In this document: piece by piece, positions 7,773 to 18,191 of the stretch | Layout of the letters: every line of letters starts with the position of its first letter | Numbering within the stretch: the stretch's first letter is position 1 | Assembly: GCA_015231175.1 (NCBI GenBank) | Contig: JADGBZ010000009.1 | Location: 1-64,000, forward strand | Direction of reading: 5' to 3' | DNA length: 64,000 nucleotides | DNA from: Magnetococcales bacterium | Lineage (GTDB): Bacteria > Pseudomonadota > Magnetococcia > Magnetococcales > DC0425bin3 | The notes under the pieces: model-generated | The model's database searches: none | What the model saw: only the letters and a program-made list of their open reading frames with translations | What the model was told of the DNA's origin: nothing | Position numbers and translations under genes: made by a program

Positions 7773-10268
7773 TCAATGGGTTATGGAGGGGGATTCGACA
7801 GGCGGCTCCGTTGGCTCCACCGCTGTCTGGACCACGCTCAGGGCATCGCCATCCTCCTCACCGGTCTCACCACCCTCACCCTCCGGTTCCTCCTCCGTCC
7901 CCTCCCGGGAAACATCCTTGGGCATATGAACCAAAGCCAAGGCCAAGACCTCATCCATGTGCCCCACAGGATGAATCTCCAGATCTTTCAAAATCGTCTG
8001 GGGAACCTCCTTGAGATCTTTGACATTTTCCTGGGGAATCAAGACATGACGAATCCCGCCCCGATGCGCGGCCAGAAGCTTCTCCTTCAGACCGCCGATG
8101 ATCAGGACGCGCCCCTGCAACGTGATCTCCCCGGTCATGGCCACATCCTTGCGGATGGGAACGTTGGTCAGGGTACTGACAATGGCGGTACAAATGGCAA
8201 TGCCCGCCGATGGGCCATCCTTGGGGGTGGCCCCTTCTGGAGCGTGGATATGAATATCCTTGGTTTGAAAGAAATTTTTCGGCAGCTTCCAATCTTTGGA
8301 GCGGGAACGTGCATAGCTCATGGCCGCCTGCACAGACTCCTGCATGACATCGCCAAGCTTGCCGGTGATGGTCAACTTCCCCTTGCCCGGCAATTGAATC
8401 CCCTCGATGGAGAGCAACTCACCGCCTACGCTGGTCCAGGCCAACCCCGTGGCCACGCCCACCAGATCCTTCTCTTCCGCCAAACCAAAACGGTAGGTCC
8501 GCACACCCAGGTATTTACCCAGATTGCTGGTTCCCACAGAAAAACGGGTCCGTTTTTTCTCGGTCAGAAGGGCTTTGGCCGCCTTGCGGCAAAGCGTGGC
8601 AATCTCCCGTTCCAGGTTCCGCACCCCTGCCTCACGGGTGTAATACCGGATGGTCTCCACCAATGCAGCATCCGAAAGGAGATACTCCCCTTTCTTCAGT
8701 CCATGCGCCTCCATCTGGCGCGGAACGAGATAACGCTTGGCAATATGGATCTTTTCATCTTCCGTGTAACCCGCCAGACGGATCACCTCCAGGCGGTCCA
8801 GCAAGGGACGCGGTACGGAAAGGCTGTTGGCCGTGGTGATGAACATGACCTTGGAGAGGTCAAACTCCACCTCCAGATAGTGGTCCGAAAAGGTGTTGTT
8901 CTGTTCCGGATCCAATACCTCCAGCAAGGCCGAGGACGGGTCACCACGAAAATCGGCACCCACCTTGTCGATCTCGTCCAACAGAAAGAGCGGATTGTTG
9001 CTGCCCGCCTTCTTCATGGATTGGATGATTTTGCCGGGCAGAGATCCGATATAAGTACGCCGATGACCACGAATCTCCGCCTCATCACGCACACCGCCCA
9101 GCGAGATCCGGACATAGTTGCGCCCGGAAGCATGGGCAATGGATTTGGCCAGAGAGGTCTTACCCACACCAGGAGGGCCCACCAGACACAGGATCGGCCC
9201 CTTGATCTTTTCAACCTTCTGTTGCACCGCCAAATGCTCGACGATACGCTCCTTGACCTTCTCCAGACCGTAGTGATCCTCCTCCAGGATGCGCTCCGCA
9301 TCGCTCAGATCGTGTTTGAGCTCCGTGGTTTTGCTCCAGGGCAGACTCACCAGCCAGTCGATGTAGTTGCGCACCACCGTGGCTTCCGCCGACATTGGAG
9401 ACATCTGCTTGAGTTTTTTCAGCTCCGAATCGGCCTTCTTTTTAGCCTCCTCGGACATTTGGGCCGCTTCGATCTTTTCCGCCAGATCGGTCATCTCATC
9501 CTTTTCGCCCTCATCCTCCCCCCGATCCCCCAACTCCTTCTGGATGGCCTTCATCTGCTCGTTGAGGTAATAGTCCCGGTGGCTCTTCTCCATTTGCCGC
9601 TTGACCCGGCCCCGGATACGCTTCTCCACCTGTAGGACATCGATCTCCTGCTCCAGGGCCACGAAGAGACGTTCCAGACGGGCCACTACGGAAGGCAGCT
9701 CCAGAAGCGCCTGCTTGTCCGCCACCTTGAGGTTCAGATGGGTCGCTGCGGTGTCCGCCAAACGCGAGGGATCCTCGATGGTCTGGAAGGTCATCAAGAC
9801 TTCGGGAGGCACCTTCTTGTTCAGCTTGGCAAAAGCTTCGAATTGGCTGATCACCGACCGCATCAACGCTTCCGCTTCGTTCGGATTGTGAGCAGCATCC
9901 TCAAGCAACTGGGCTTCGGCGATGAAATGAGGTTCCTGCTGCAAAAGACGCTGGATCTGCACACGATGGGAACCTTCGACAAGAACCTTGATGGTTCCGT
10001 CCGGCAGTTTCAGCAACTGCAACACCGTCGCCAACACCCCGACCTGATAGATGTCCTCCTCCTCCGGATTGTCCGTGGAAGCATCCTTCTGCGATACCAG
10101 CAGGATGCGACGGTCGTCATCACGCCCCGAGACTGCCTCCAAGGCGCGGATGGACCGGTCCCGACCCACAAAAAGGGGGACGATCATGTGGGGAAAAACG
10201 ACAATATCCCGCAAAGGCAGCAACGGCATGCGAAAAAGGGTGTCGAGGTCCATCTTTTTGGGATCCAT
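7773..10268 (-). CDS. lon: ATP-dependent protease La
   Basis: 831 residues, the normal length for Lon. The start is ATG 10268 ([12 protein letters not shown]) with GGAGG seven bases upstream. The N-terminal substrate-binding domain spans about 1-310. The AAA+ module has Walker [16 protein letters not shown] near 360 and Walker B FLLDEIDK near 425. The C-terminal protease domain carries the Ser of [10 protein letters not shown] near residue 685 and the catalytic Lys about 43 residues later. It degrades misfolded and regulatory proteins in the cytoplasm. The acidic Glu/Gly-rich tail (about 795-831) is a modest extension. Confidence 0.97.
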   Translation of the reverse strand: MDPKKMDLDTLFRMPLLPLRDIVVFPHMIVPLFVGRDRSIRALEAVSGRDDDRRILLVSQKDASTDNPEEEDIYQVGVLATVLQLLKLPDGTIKVLVEGSHRVQIQRLLQQEPHFIAEAQLLEDAAHNPNEAEALMRSVISQFEAFAKLNKKVPPEVLMTFQTIEDPSRLADTAATHLNLKVADKQALLELPSVVARLERLFVALEQEIDVLQVEKRIRGRVKRQMEKSHRDYYLNEQMKAIQKELGDRGEDEGEKDEMTDLAEKIEAAQMSEEAKKKADSELKKLKQMSPMSAEATVVRNYIDWLVSLPWSKTTELKHDLSDAERILEEDHYGLEKVKERIVEHLAVQQKVEKIKGPILCLVGPPGVGKTSLAKSIAHASGRNYVRISLGGVRDEAEIRGHRRTYIGSLPGKIIQSMKKAGSNNPLFLLDEIDKVGADFRGDPSSALLEVLDPEQNNTFSDHYLEVEFDLSKVMFITTANSLSVPRPLLDRLEVIRLAGYTEDEKIHIAKRYLVPRQMEAHGLKKGEYLLSDAALVETIRYYTREAGVRNLEREIATLCRKAAKALLTEKKRTRFSVGTSNLGKYLGVRTYRFGLAEEKDLVGVATGLAWTSVGGELLSIEGIQLPGKGKLTITGKLGDVMQESVQAAMSYARSRSKDWKLPKNFFQTKDIHIHAPEGATPKDGPSAGIAICTAIVSTLTNVPIRKDVAMTGEITLQGRVLIIGGLKEKLLAAHRGGIRHVLIPQENVKDLKEVPQTILKDLEIHPVGHMDEVLALALVHMPKDVSREGTEEEPEGEGGETGEEDGDALSVVQTAVEPTEPPVESPSITH

Positions 10269-10283
10269 TGCCAATCCTCCCTC

Positions 10284-11552
10284 TTATGCCTTGGCTTCCA
10301 TGGGGGCATCCCCGTAAATCAAAAGGGGCTCCGCCTGATTTTCAATCGCCTCCCGATTGATGACCACCTCGGTCACACCGGTGGAAGAAGGTATGTCAAA
10401 CATGACATCCAGAAGGACCGTCTCCAGGATGGCGCGCAAACCGCGTGCGCCGCTCTTGCGCTTGATGGCCTTGCTGGCCACGGAGCGCAGGGCATCATCC
10501 GTAAAGGTCAGTTTGACCCCCTCCATCTCCATGAGCTTCTGGTACTGTTTGATCAGGGCATTCTTGGGCTGTGTCAAAATGCGGACCAGGGCTTCCAGGT
10601 CCAGATCCTCCAGGGTGGCCACCACCGGCAGACGGCCTACAAACTCAGGAATCAAACCATATTGCAGCAAATCCTCCGGTTCCAACAATTTCAGCAGCTC
10701 ATTGACCTTCCGGTCCGATCCACCCATCCGGACCTGCGCCCCAAAACCGATCCCATGGTAAAGGGCCGAACGACGCTCGATCACCTTCTCCAGTCCGTTG
10801 AACGCGCCACCACAAATCACCAGAATGTTGGTGGTGTCGACCTGTAGGTACTCCTGCTGGGGATGCTTGCGCCCACCCTGAGGAGGAACACTGGCAATGG
10901 TCCCTTCGATGATCTTCAACAGAGCCTGCTGCACCCCCTCCCCGGAAACATCGCGGGTGATGGATGGGTTGTCCGACTTGCGGGAGATCTTGTCGATTTC
11001 GTCAATGAAAACGATGCCGCGCTGGGCCTTCTCCACGTCGTTGTCGGCTGCCTGGAGCAGGCGCAGAATGATGTTCTCCACATCCTCGCCCACATAACCC
11101 GCCTCGGTGAGCGTGGTGGCATCGGCGATGGTGAAAGGCACTTCCAACAAGCGCGCCAAAGTCTGCGCCAGGAGCGTCTTGCCGGAACCCGTGGGACCAA
11201 TCAACAAGACGTTGCTCTTGATGATCTCCACCTCGTCCTTGTCCACCTCCCGATTTTCCAGACGTTTGTAGTGGTTGTAAACCGCAACGGACAACACCCT
11301 CTTGGCATGATCCTGGCCAATGACGTACTCGTCCAACACCTTTTTGATTTGCGACGGGTTGGGAACGCCCACCCTCTTTTCGGCAAGCAGCGTCCCCTTG
11401 TCCTCGCGAATGATCTCCGTGCAAAGGTCCACGCACTCATCGCAAATGAACACGGACGGACCCGCAATCAGCTTGCGCGCCTCGTGCTGATTCTTGCCGC
11501 AGAAAGAACAGTGCAAAATGCTGCCCGACTCGGGGGGATTCTTGTTGCCCAT
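10284..11552 (-). CDS. clpX: ClpX, ATP-dependent unfoldase of ClpXP
   Basis: 422 residues. The N-terminal zinc-binding domain is intact (HCSFCGKNQ and [10 protein letters not shown] supply four Cys). Walker A is [15 protein letters not shown] and Walker [11 protein letters not shown]; pore-loop and sensor regions follow, including [16 protein letters not shown]. ClpX recognises tagged substrates and feeds them to ClpP. It lies 97 bases downstream of clpP and 15 bases upstream of lon, all on one strand. Confidence 0.97.
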   Translation of the reverse strand: MGNKNPPESGSILHCSFCGKNQHEARKLIAGPSVFICDECVDLCTEIIREDKGTLLAEKRVGVPNPSQIKKVLDEYVIGQDHAKRVLSVAVYNHYKRLENREVDKDEVEIIKSNVLLIGPTGSGKTLLAQTLARLLEVPFTIADATTLTEAGYVGEDVENIILRLLQAADNDVEKAQRGIVFIDEIDKISRKSDNPSITRDVSGEGVQQALLKIIEGTIASVPPQGGRKHPQQEYLQVDTTNILVICGGAFNGLEKVIERRSALYHGIGFGAQVRMGGSDRKVNELLKLLEPEDLLQYGLIPEFVGRLPVVATLEDLDLEALVRILTQPKNALIKQYQKLMEMEGVKLTFTDDALRSVASKAIKRKSGARGLRAILETVLLDVMFDIPSSTGVTEVVINREAIENQAEPLLIYGDAPMEAKA

Positions 11553-11649
11553 GGATCTTTCTTCAAACCTGTGCCGATGGATGGATCCGATACCAGGCCG
11601 CCGTCATGGATGGCAGCAGCTCGCCGCCGTCATGGATGGCAGTGGCTCC

Positions 11650-12255
11650 TCAAGTCTCGGCGTTTTCGGGCAGCTCCCGCCGCATGATGACCCGATCCGC
11701 CAGACCGTACTGACAGCACTCCTCACTGGTCATGAAATAATCCCGCTCCACATCCTGAGCAATGCGCTCCAGAGGCTGGCCCGTATGGTCGGCCAGGATA
11801 TGGTTCAGACGCTCCCGCATGCGCAACATCTCCCGGGCGTGGATCTCCACGTCCGTGGCCTGCCCCTGATACCCGCCCGAGGGTTGATGAATCATGACGC
11901 GGGAGTTCGACAAAACAAGACGCTTCCCCTTGGCGCCAGCCGCCAACAACAAGGCACCCATGCTGGCCGCCTGGCCAATGCACAGGGTACTGACATCGGG
12001 GCGAATGAACTGCATGGTGTCGTAGATGGCCATCCCCGCCGTGACGACGCCGCCAGGGCTGTTGATGTAGAGGTGGATATCCTTCTCCGGGTTCTCCGAC
12101 TCCAAAAACAGCAGCTGCGCGACCACCAGATTGGCACTGGCGTCGTCAATCCCTCCGACGATGAAAACGACCCGCTCCTTCAACAACCGGGAGTAGATGT
12201 CGTAAGCCCGCTCGCCCCGGTTGGTGGTCTCTATGACCATGGGAACCAAATTCAT
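11650..12255 (-). CDS. clpP: ClpP proteolytic subunit
   Basis: 201 residues started at ATG 12255 ([19 protein letters not shown]), with an AAAGGG ribosome site eight bases upstream; a longer frame adds nine unlikely residues. The catalytic Ser is in [13 protein letters not shown], the His in [11 protein letters not shown] and the Asp in the later [16 protein letters not shown] region. Fourteen copies form the proteolytic barrel that works with ClpX. Confidence 0.97.
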   Translation of the reverse strand: MNLVPMVIETTNRGERAYDIYSRLLKERVVFIVGGIDDASANLVVAQLLFLESENPEKDIHLYINSPGGVVTAGMAIYDTMQFIRPDVSTLCIGQAASMGALLLAAGAKGKRLVLSNSRVMIHQPSGGYQGQATDVEIHAREMLRMRERLNHILADHTGQPLERIAQDVERDYFMTSEECCQYGLADRVIMRRELPENAET

Positions 12256-12454
12256 CGGTGTGTCCCTTTCCTTGTGTCGCACCGCGTCCCTGAAACATCT
12301 CTAGCCGGTACAGTACGCTACACCCCCCGCAAGTTCAATGCCATGCTTGTCACACGCCAGCCCAAGCCCACCACAGCCGGCCTCCACATGTCAGAAACCA
12401 TCGCCCAGGTGCAAACACTCAAACCAGCCAGGAACCATTAAGCATGTTCGGAAT

Positions 12455-13774
12455 TCAATTGGCAACAGCTTTCTGCCGTTCCTTCAACTCCTCCAGGGTG
12501 CAAGGCTCCTCGGTGACCTCCCCATGTTCCACAAGCCAATCCAGAACCTTGTGTTCCAGCACGATGCCGACAATCTCCTCGCGCCGCTCCCGATTTTCTT
12601 CAAAATACTTGCGCATCTGCTGCGCATGCTCACCAAACTGGAGCACCATCTTGTCCAGATAGGCAGAGATGGAAGCTTCGTCGGCCTGGATGGACTCCTT
12701 CCGGGAGATGGCGCCCAACAACAGCCCCAGGGTAACCCGCCTCTCGGCGTCCGGGCGTTGCTGCTGGCGAACTTCCGCCTCGATGACCGCATCCCGTTCC
12801 GGCGACTGCCCGGTCTTGGCGCGTTGCACCAAACCCTCCAACTCCCGATCCACCAACTGGCTGGGCAACTCAATCTGGTTTTCGCGCACAAGGACATCCA
12901 AAACCTGCCGCCGAACGACCTGCTCCACCAGATCACGGGCAGATTCTTCCAGCTGGTTGCGCACATTCTGCCGCAACTGCGCCAACCCACCTTCCTTGAC
13001 GCCGGCCTTGACGGCGATGTCGTCGTCCATGGGTGGCAGCTCCGGTCGCCGGACCTCCCGCACCTTGCAGGCAAACCTGGCTTCCTTCCCGGCCAGCTCG
13101 TGGTGGTGATACGTTTCGGGAAAAGTCACCGCAACCACCCGCTCCTCGTCCGCCACTGCGCCCAGCAACTGCTCCTCAAACCCCGGAATAAACCGGCCAC
13201 TTCCCAGAACAAGGCTGAATCCTTCGGCTTGTCCCCCTGAAAACGGCTGGCCATCCACGCTGCCATCAAAGTCGAGCAAAAGCTGATCCCCGTCAACAGC
13301 CTGACGACCCGCCTCTGCATGATAAGTGGCAAGGCTCTCGCGCATCTGTTCCAGAATCCGGTCGACATCTGCGTCGGCCAATGTCACCCGAGGCCGTTGC
13401 ACAGAAATCCGCTGATAATTTTTGGGTTCCACTTGGGGATAAACCTGCAACGTGGCGGTATAGACAAACGCCTCGCCGCGCTGAATGTTCCCCAGGTTGA
13501 CTTTCGGCATATCCACCGGCAACAGCGACTCCTGCTCCAGGACTTTCAGGTAGGAGCCTTTGAAAAGCTGTTCAGCCACACCAGCCTTGACCTCCTGGCC
13601 AAAACGCGCCTCCAAAAGGTGCCGAGGAATCCGGCCAGGACGAAAGCCCGGCATGCGCACCGAGTGGGACAGACGGCCAAACTCGGCATCCAGCAAAGAA
13701 GTCACTTCGCTGTCTGGTATGCGAACAACAACCTGCCGATCAAAAACACCGCATTTCTCAACCGTAACTTCCAT
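12455..13774 (-). CDS. tig: Trigger factor, ribosome-associated chaperone
   Basis: 439 residues. The N-terminal ribosome-binding signature is present as MPGFRPGRIPRHLLEARFG near residues 38-58. The PPIase (FKBP-like) domain covers about 150-240 (GDQLLLDFDGSVDG, FIPGFEEQLLGA), followed by the helical C-terminal chaperone domain. It binds nascent chains at the exit tunnel. It is the first protein gene of the tig-clpP-clpX-lon-hup block. Confidence 0.96.
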   Translation of the reverse strand: MEVTVEKCGVFDRQVVVRIPDSEVTSLLDAEFGRLSHSVRMPGFRPGRIPRHLLEARFGQEVKAGVAEQLFKGSYLKVLEQESLLPVDMPKVNLGNIQRGEAFVYTATLQVYPQVEPKNYQRISVQRPRVTLADADVDRILEQMRESLATYHAEAGRQAVDGDQLLLDFDGSVDGQPFSGGQAEGFSLVLGSGRFIPGFEEQLLGAVADEERVVAVTFPETYHHHELAGKEARFACKVREVRRPELPPMDDDIAVKAGVKEGGLAQLRQNVRNQLEESARDLVEQVVRRQVLDVLVRENQIELPSQLVDRELEGLVQRAKTGQSPERDAVIEAEVRQQQRPDAERRVTLGLLLGAISRKESIQADEASISAYLDKMVLQFGEHAQQMRKYFEENRERREEIVGIVLEHKVLDWLVEHGEVTEEPCTLEELKERQKAVAN

Positions 13775-13817
13775 GTTCTCTCTCGCCGCAATGGTGAATG
13801 GTTGTGGCCGCAGGTGA

Positions 13818-13902
13818 TGGTGCGAAAGGGGGGAGTTGAACCCCCACGCCTTACGGCACTGGATCCTAAGTCCAGCGCGTCTGCCAGTTCCGCCACTTTC
13901 GC
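13818..13902 (-). tRNA. tRNA-Leu (anticodon TAG)
   Basis: An 85-base cloverleaf on the minus strand with a class II long variable arm: acceptor GCGAAAG/CTTTCGC, anticodon stem CTGGA/TCCAG enclosing loop ACTTAGGA (TAG), T-arm GGTTCAACTCC and encoded CCA. It sits 43 bases upstream of tig, after the terminator at 13942-13978, so it may belong to the tig transcript. Confidence 0.96.
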
Positions 13903-13941
13903 AAGCCGGCGGGCAACACGGGAGTGGGCGCGGCCAAACAG

Positions 13942-13978
13942 AAAAAAACAGCCCGGTCCTGCCAAAAACGACCGGGCT
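13942..13978 (-). terminator. Intrinsic terminator between tRNA-His and tRNA-Leu
   Basis: A nine-bp stem (AGCCCGGTC at 13950-13958 with GACCGGGCT at 13970-13978) is followed on the minus strand by a run of seven T (plus-strand A at 13942-13948). It should end the Pro-Arg-His tRNA transcript ahead of tRNA-Leu and tig. Confidence 0.75.
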
Positions 13979-13995
13979 TGCGCCTCAGAAAAACT

Positions 13996-14072
13996 TGGGG
14001 CGAACGACGAGGCTCGAACTCGCGACCGCCGGAGCCACAATCCGGAGCTCTACCAACTGAGCTACGTCCGCC
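13996..14072 (-). tRNA. tRNA-His (anticodon GTG)
   Basis: A 77-base minus-strand cloverleaf including the extra 5' G (G-1) opposite C73 that marks tRNA-His. The anticodon loop is ATTGTGGC (GTG), the T-arm has GTTCGAGCC, and CCA is encoded. Confidence 0.96.
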
Positions 14073-14131
14073 ATAATGCACAATCAAGGCCAAACCACAC
14101 CATCCACCCGGTCTCGAACCACGATCCGCCG

Positions 14132-14207
14132 TGGCGCGCCCGGCAGGACTCGAACCTGCAACCTACGGCTTAGAAGGCCGTTGCTCTATCCGTTGAGCTA
14201 CGAGCGC
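14132..14207 (-). tRNA. tRNA-Arg (anticodon TCT)
   Basis: A 76-base minus-strand cloverleaf: acceptor GCGCTCG pairs with CGGGCGC, D-arm TAGCTCAACGGATAGAGC, anticodon loop CTTCTAA (TCT), T-arm GGTTCGAGTCC, encoded CCA. Confidence 0.96.
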
Positions 14208-14283
14208 CTGGACCGCCGGATACCCCATCGCAACCCATGACCCGGGACCGAATCCCGCCGCACAAACGTCCATCGTCAAGCAA

Positions 14284-14360
14284 TGGTCGGGGTGAGAGGA
14301 TTCGAACCTCCGGCCCTCGGTTCCCAAAACCGATGCGCTACCAGACTGCGCTACACCCCG
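14284..14360 (-). tRNA. tRNA-Pro (anticodon TGG)
   Basis: A 77-base minus-strand cloverleaf: acceptor CGGGGTG/CACCCCG, D-arm TAGCGCAGTCTGGTAGCGC, anticodon loop TTTTGGGA (TGG), T-arm GGTTCGAATCC, encoded CCA. It is the first of the Pro-Arg-His group. Confidence 0.96.
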
Positions 14361-14698
14361 GGCAAACCCGCAAAGCCGATGCCTGTCCAGCCAAACGGGG
14401 AGGCAGCATACGCCATTTCCCCATCCCAGGCAAGGTGGCAGTCGGAAAATTGCTCATCGGATGTATGCAACCTCCTTGCCGTTTGGCCGCACCACCCCCG
14501 GCAACTCTTGCTCCATGGCGACCATGCAGCTCCCTTCCACCTCGATCACCCATCCGATCGACACCATTCCCGCAACTGGCATGTATATTGCGATCAAAAA
14601 AACAAATGCGGTGGAGAAGGTCACTCTCGCCAATCATCGACCACTCCCCCTTGCGCACGCCCGCGCCATGGACAACAAAAAAAATGGGGTCTGCCACC
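14361..14698. other. Intergenic region with presumed divergent promoters
   Basis: 338 bases between tRNA-Pro (minus) and the next plus-strand gene. It must contain the tRNA promoter. A TATATTGCGATCAAAAAAA stretch near 14583 is locally AT-rich, but no promoter could be assigned with confidence, and no gene is seen. Confidence 0.35.
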
Positions 14699-15442
14699 AT
14701 GAAAAGCTCCGCCTCACGCCTACCTTCCGCTTCCCCCCCTGCATCCGCGGGCATGTCGCGCTACCTGAGAATGGTGGATACCGCCGACGACATGTCAGCC
14801 AAACCGTCCATCCGGGAAATCCTGCCGGACTGGACCATCGGCCATCTCCACTCCCGCAACATCCCGGACGCCGAGGTCGAACTGTTCGCCGATCTGATCC
14901 ACCGCGCACGCACCAACACCACCCACAACAGCGCCCTGGGCTTTCTTGCGACCCTCTCCCGGCGGGAACTCCTCATCCTGACCAGGGTTCATGACCTGAC
15001 CCAGCCTCTCCGAATCGAAACCCTGGACGAGGCCCAGGCCATGCACCTGCTGAACCCGTTCGCCGTGGCCCCGGGACAACTTCCCGCCACCACCTTCCCC
15101 CCTCCCAACGCCCCCGCTCCGGTCCATCGTGCCTGGTCCGAAGCCACAACGGGTCAAAACAGTCTGGAACTGCTCGACAGTATGGCCCCTTTCCTGGCGC
15201 AAAGCGCTGCCAACAACACCCTCTACGATGCACAAAACAACCCCATCGGTTGCATCTCTCCAGCCGATTCGAACTACTTCGATATCTACACCGAGGAGAG
15301 CTTCTCCTACCTGGACCAGATCACCTTCCTCATGGAAGCCCTGAAATTTTGCCGGCCATTCCTGGAACCCAACACCTACCTCAAACGCAGGGGATTCCTG
15401 CTCCACTATCGCCTGGCTCTGAGCGACGGACTCTACGTTTGA
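14699..15442 (+). CDS. Hypothetical soluble protein
   Basis: 247 residues from ATG 14699; ATG 14753 (MSRYLRMVDTADD) is an alternative. A longer open frame upstream crosses tRNA-Pro in antisense and is not credible. The protein is acidic and mostly helical, with DAEVELFADLIHRARTNTTHNSALGFLATLSRRELLIL in the middle, a Pro/Ala linker, and a C-terminal part ending in LKRRGFLLHYRLALSDG. No family recognised. A second small unrecognised gene follows after 34 bases and probably shares its transcript. Confidence 0.55.
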   Translation: MKSSASRLPSASPPASAGMSRYLRMVDTADDMSAKPSIREILPDWTIGHLHSRNIPDAEVELFADLIHRARTNTTHNSALGFLATLSRRELLILTRVHDLTQPLRIETLDEAQAMHLLNPFAVAPGQLPATTFPPPNAPAPVHRAWSEATTGQNSLELLDSMAPFLAQSAANNTLYDAQNNPIGCISPADSNYFDIYTEESFSYLDQITFLMEALKFCRPFLEPNTYLKRRGFLLHYRLALSDGLYV

Positions 15443-15476
15443 TCCAATACGGCGTGAAAAAAAACAGGCGATCCCG

Positions 15477-15761
15477 ATGGATATACAAACACCCCCCTCC
15501 CCATTCCTCAACCCGTCCGCCAACAGGTCGTATCAGGCAACACACGGCGGATTCCTGCCCCCGCCCGATACCCGCATCGACACGGCAACATCCGGAACCT
15601 TTGTCCGTGACAAGGTCACCCTCCACGCAGCAGATTCGGTACGCCAGGTTGCCGACCAACTGGCGGACCAGAGCCTGGCCAAGGTGCTGTTGACCAAAAT
15701 TCCATCCGATGGCCACAGCATGCCCACGGGAATGCCACTTCATATCGATGTCATGGCCTGA
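15477..15761 (+). CDS. Small hypothetical protein
   Basis: 94 residues. The first 40 are Pro/Ser/Thr-rich and likely disordered; the rest (RDKVTLHAADSVRQVADQLADQSLAKVLLTKIPSDG) looks like one or two helices. No family recognised. Its position 34 bases after the preceding hypothetical gene suggests a shared function. Confidence 0.4.
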   Translation: MDIQTPPSPFLNPSANRSYQATHGGFLPPPDTRIDTATSGTFVRDKVTLHAADSVRQVADQLADQSLAKVLLTKIPSDGHSMPTGMPLHIDVMA

Positions 15762-15851
15762 TACAAAATGCGAAAAATGAGTCTGGTCAGTACCCTTGCA
15801 AAAAAAGCCAGTACGTGGAGACTGTTCAGCACACTTTTCGCCTTTCCTTTC

Positions 15852-17627
15852 TCAGGCATGCTGTCGGGCTGGCACAAATGCCTGTAACGCTGCCCTGACC
15901 TCCTCCACCACATCCCCCCACACATGGCTGCGTTCCTGCCAAAAAAGCCGCATGACCCCTGGATACCAGGGGGAGTCGGGGCGCGGCTCCAACCAACGCC
16001 AATCCGTGCCAAAACAGGGCAGCATCACCCAGGCAGGCTTGCCCAGGGCCCCCGCCAGGTGCAGTACTGCCGTATCCACCCCGATCACCAAGTCAAGTTG
16101 TGCCACAATGGCCGCCGTATCGGCAAAATCCCGCACCTGCGCTCCCAAATCCACCACAGGTTGCCCAGGCAGATGCACACGCTCCGGTCGATCCGCCAAA
16201 CCAGTCTGTAGACTGATCAACACCACACCCGGCACCTGCCACAGCGGCGCCAACGTCGCCAAACCTGGCAAGGAGCGGTGAGCATCGTTCAAATGCCCCG
16301 GATTTCCCTGCCATACCAGACCGACGCGACACCCCCCCTGCGGCATCCGCTCCGCCCACCAGGCCATCCGTTCCGGCGAAGGGTGCAGATAGGGCAACGT
16401 CGCCGGAAGATTGTCCAGCGTGATGCCAAGATGCAAAGGAATGCTAAGCAACAAGGTCCAGGCGTCATGCTGCGGCATCCCGTCAACATCCAGATCATCC
16501 TGTGTCAAAACCCGATCCACTGCCAACCCTTCAGCAAACAACGGCAACAAAGGTTTTTTGCATACCACGGTCAGATACTTGACACCCAACGCCTTGAGCA
16601 GGGGCAAGAAACGACAAAACTGTATCTCGTCGCCATAACCCTGTTCCTGCAACACCAGCAAGCTCTTGCCGTTAAGATCCTCGCCACGCCATTGCGGAAA
16701 AGGAAGATCGGGCAGAAGCAGAATCGGCTCCTTTTTTCCCACGTTGTAACGATTTTCATAAAGCGGCCACCCCTCGGCAAACCGGCCCTGGCTCAGCAAG
16801 GTGAGGCTCAAGAAGAACAAAGCATCGGCATCCTGGGGCCGCCGGCGCAAGGCCTCCAGGTAAGCCGTGATGGCCTCCGGATAGCGGCGCTGTTTGTCAT
16901 ACAATCCCCCCAGGTTGAGATAACCAACAACCTGCTCAGGTCGCATACATACCGCCTGTAGGAAACAGGTCTCAGCCTCATCATAACACTCTAGTTTCTC
17001 AAGTAAATTCCCATAATTATTACTGGCATCGACATCATCGGACCGCAAGCGCAAAGCCTGTTGCAACGCCGCCTCGGCCTCAACCAGACGCCCCTCGCCA
17101 TGCAACAAACTGCCAAGATTGCTGTACGCCTCGACAAAATCCGGACGCAAACGCAATGCCTCCCGGTAGGCCTCCTCGGCCTCCCGGTACCTTTTGCGCG
17201 TCTGCAACAGGTTACCCAAATTTAAACAAGCCTCGGGATAGTCCGGTCGCAGGCGCAACGCCGTGCGAAAAAATGCCTCGCCTTCGTCAAAACGTTGTCG
17301 ATCATGCAGCAAAATCCCCAGATTGTTGTGCATATCCGCCCCATCCGGAGCAAGCACCAAGGCCCGCCGCCAATACCCCTCCGCAGCAGCCAACTCCCCG
17401 GTGCGTACCGCACAAATGGCCGCCAGATTCAACAACGGTGCATGGTCAGGCTCTTGCGCCAATCCCAACCGAGCCGCTACCAGGGCCTCGGCTGCCTCTC
17501 CTGCCGACAGCAAGGCCGATACCTGGTCGAAGAAACAAGGCACAGGTTCCCATGGCAGGTCAGGTGGCTGCGATGAAGGTAGCTGCGGTGAAGATCGTTT
17601 TTTGTGGGTTGGCTTGAGAGAACTCAT
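15852..17627 (-). CDS. TPR protein with C-terminal GT9/heptosyltransferase-like domain
   Basis: 591 residues. Residues about 35-300 form seven or eight TPRs (NNLGILLHDRQRFDEGEAFF, ACLNLGNLLQTRKRYREAEE). The second half is a GT-B-type domain: LLVLQEQGYGDEIQFCRFL, VGLVWQGNPGHLNDAHRSL, and LVIGVDTAVLHLAGALGKPAWVMLP, the last resembling the donor-binding block of glycosyltransferase family 9. Such fusions are common in environmental proteobacteria and are presumed to modify surface or flagellar glycoconjugates; the acceptor is unknown. GAGG lies ten bases before the ATG. The gene at 18509-20440 is a paralogue with a different C-terminal addition. Confidence 0.8.
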   Translation of the reverse strand: MSSLKPTHKKRSSPQLPSSQPPDLPWEPVPCFFDQVSALLSAGEAAEALVAARLGLAQEPDHAPLLNLAAICAVRTGELAAAEGYWRRALVLAPDGADMHNNLGILLHDRQRFDEGEAFFRTALRLRPDYPEACLNLGNLLQTRKRYREAEEAYREALRLRPDFVEAYSNLGSLLHGEGRLVEAEAALQQALRLRSDDVDASNNYGNLLEKLECYDEAETCFLQAVCMRPEQVVGYLNLGGLYDKQRRYPEAITAYLEALRRRPQDADALFFLSLTLLSQGRFAEGWPLYENRYNVGKKEPILLLPDLPFPQWRGEDLNGKSLLVLQEQGYGDEIQFCRFLPLLKALGVKYLTVVCKKPLLPLFAEGLAVDRVLTQDDLDVDGMPQHDAWTLLLSIPLHLGITLDNLPATLPYLHPSPERMAWWAERMPQGGCRVGLVWQGNPGHLNDAHRSLPGLATLAPLWQVPGVVLISLQTGLADRPERVHLPGQPVVDLGAQVRDFADTAAIVAQLDLVIGVDTAVLHLAGALGKPAWVMLPCFGTDWRWLEPRPDSPWYPGVMRLFWQERSHVWGDVVEEVRAALQAFVPARQHA

Positions 17628-17978
17628 CTAAATCACACCTCAACGACCGAGATACAACGCCCATCTCCACAATGACCGACTCCTGACAAGAGCATCCAGA
17701 ATCGGTGCCAAACCGTAAATCGTCAATGTTATGTCGATCTTGTGTCGATCCATGGTTTACTTGACGGATTGACGATGATAAATGGATGGTTCTGCGGCAA
17801 ACGAAAAGGCGATTTCGTCATCGGTCACACCGTCTTCAAAAACCAGCAAAAAAATGAACTCTGAAGACAAGGAAAGGGTGCTGCGCGTCAAGGCCGAGTA
17901 TGAAGGAAGGCAGAAAATAAAAAATCCTTTCATCGTGATGCTTTCATCCTCGATACCACCGAAAACATTTGCGTCCGC
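17628..17978. other. Intergenic region with possible frameshifted 5' part of XRE gene
   Basis: 351 bases. An open frame of 66 codons at 17782-17982 overlaps the next gene in another frame and may be a decayed coding remnant (MNSEDKERVLRVKAEYEGRQ). From 17904 on, the frame of the XRE gene is open and reads convincingly (SFHRDAFILDTTENICVR) but has no start codon. Confidence 0.35.
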
Positions 17979-18191
17979 ATGAAAGAAAATGGCATTACCA
18001 GGGCAGAACTTGCCGATCGTCTTGGGAAGAGTGAATCCTTTGTGTCCCAGGTGCTGAGCGGCCATCGCAACATGACCCTGGAAACCTTGGCTGATATCGC
18101 CTACACCCTGGACCTGAAAGTGAAAGTTGATTTCGGACGTGACGATTGGGTGGGCACTGAACCCTTGAAACACCCCGGTCAAACACTTTGA
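17979..18191 (+). CDS. XRE-family helix-turn-helix protein, possibly 5'-disrupted
   Basis: 70 residues from the first available ATG, with a helix-turn-helix: ITRAELADRLGKSESFVSQVL then MTLETLADIAYTLDLKVKV. This is the antitoxin-type or phage-type XRE class. The same frame is open upstream to a TGA at 17901-17903 and reads SFHRDAFILDTTENICVRM, sequence that normally belongs to this family, but contains no start codon. An ATG two bases out of phase at 17900 (MKEGRK then TAA) suggests a frameshift in the A-rich run at 17912-17924. The product may therefore be shortened. No toxin partner is evident. Confidence 0.55.
   Translation: MKENGITRAELADRLGKSESFVSQVLSGHRNMTLETLADIAYTLDLKVKVDFGRDDWVGTEPLKHPGQTL

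Noticed and set aside
7776-9635. 619-codon plus-strand ORF
   Set aside because: Antisense shadow of lon, whose motifs are complete on the minus strand.
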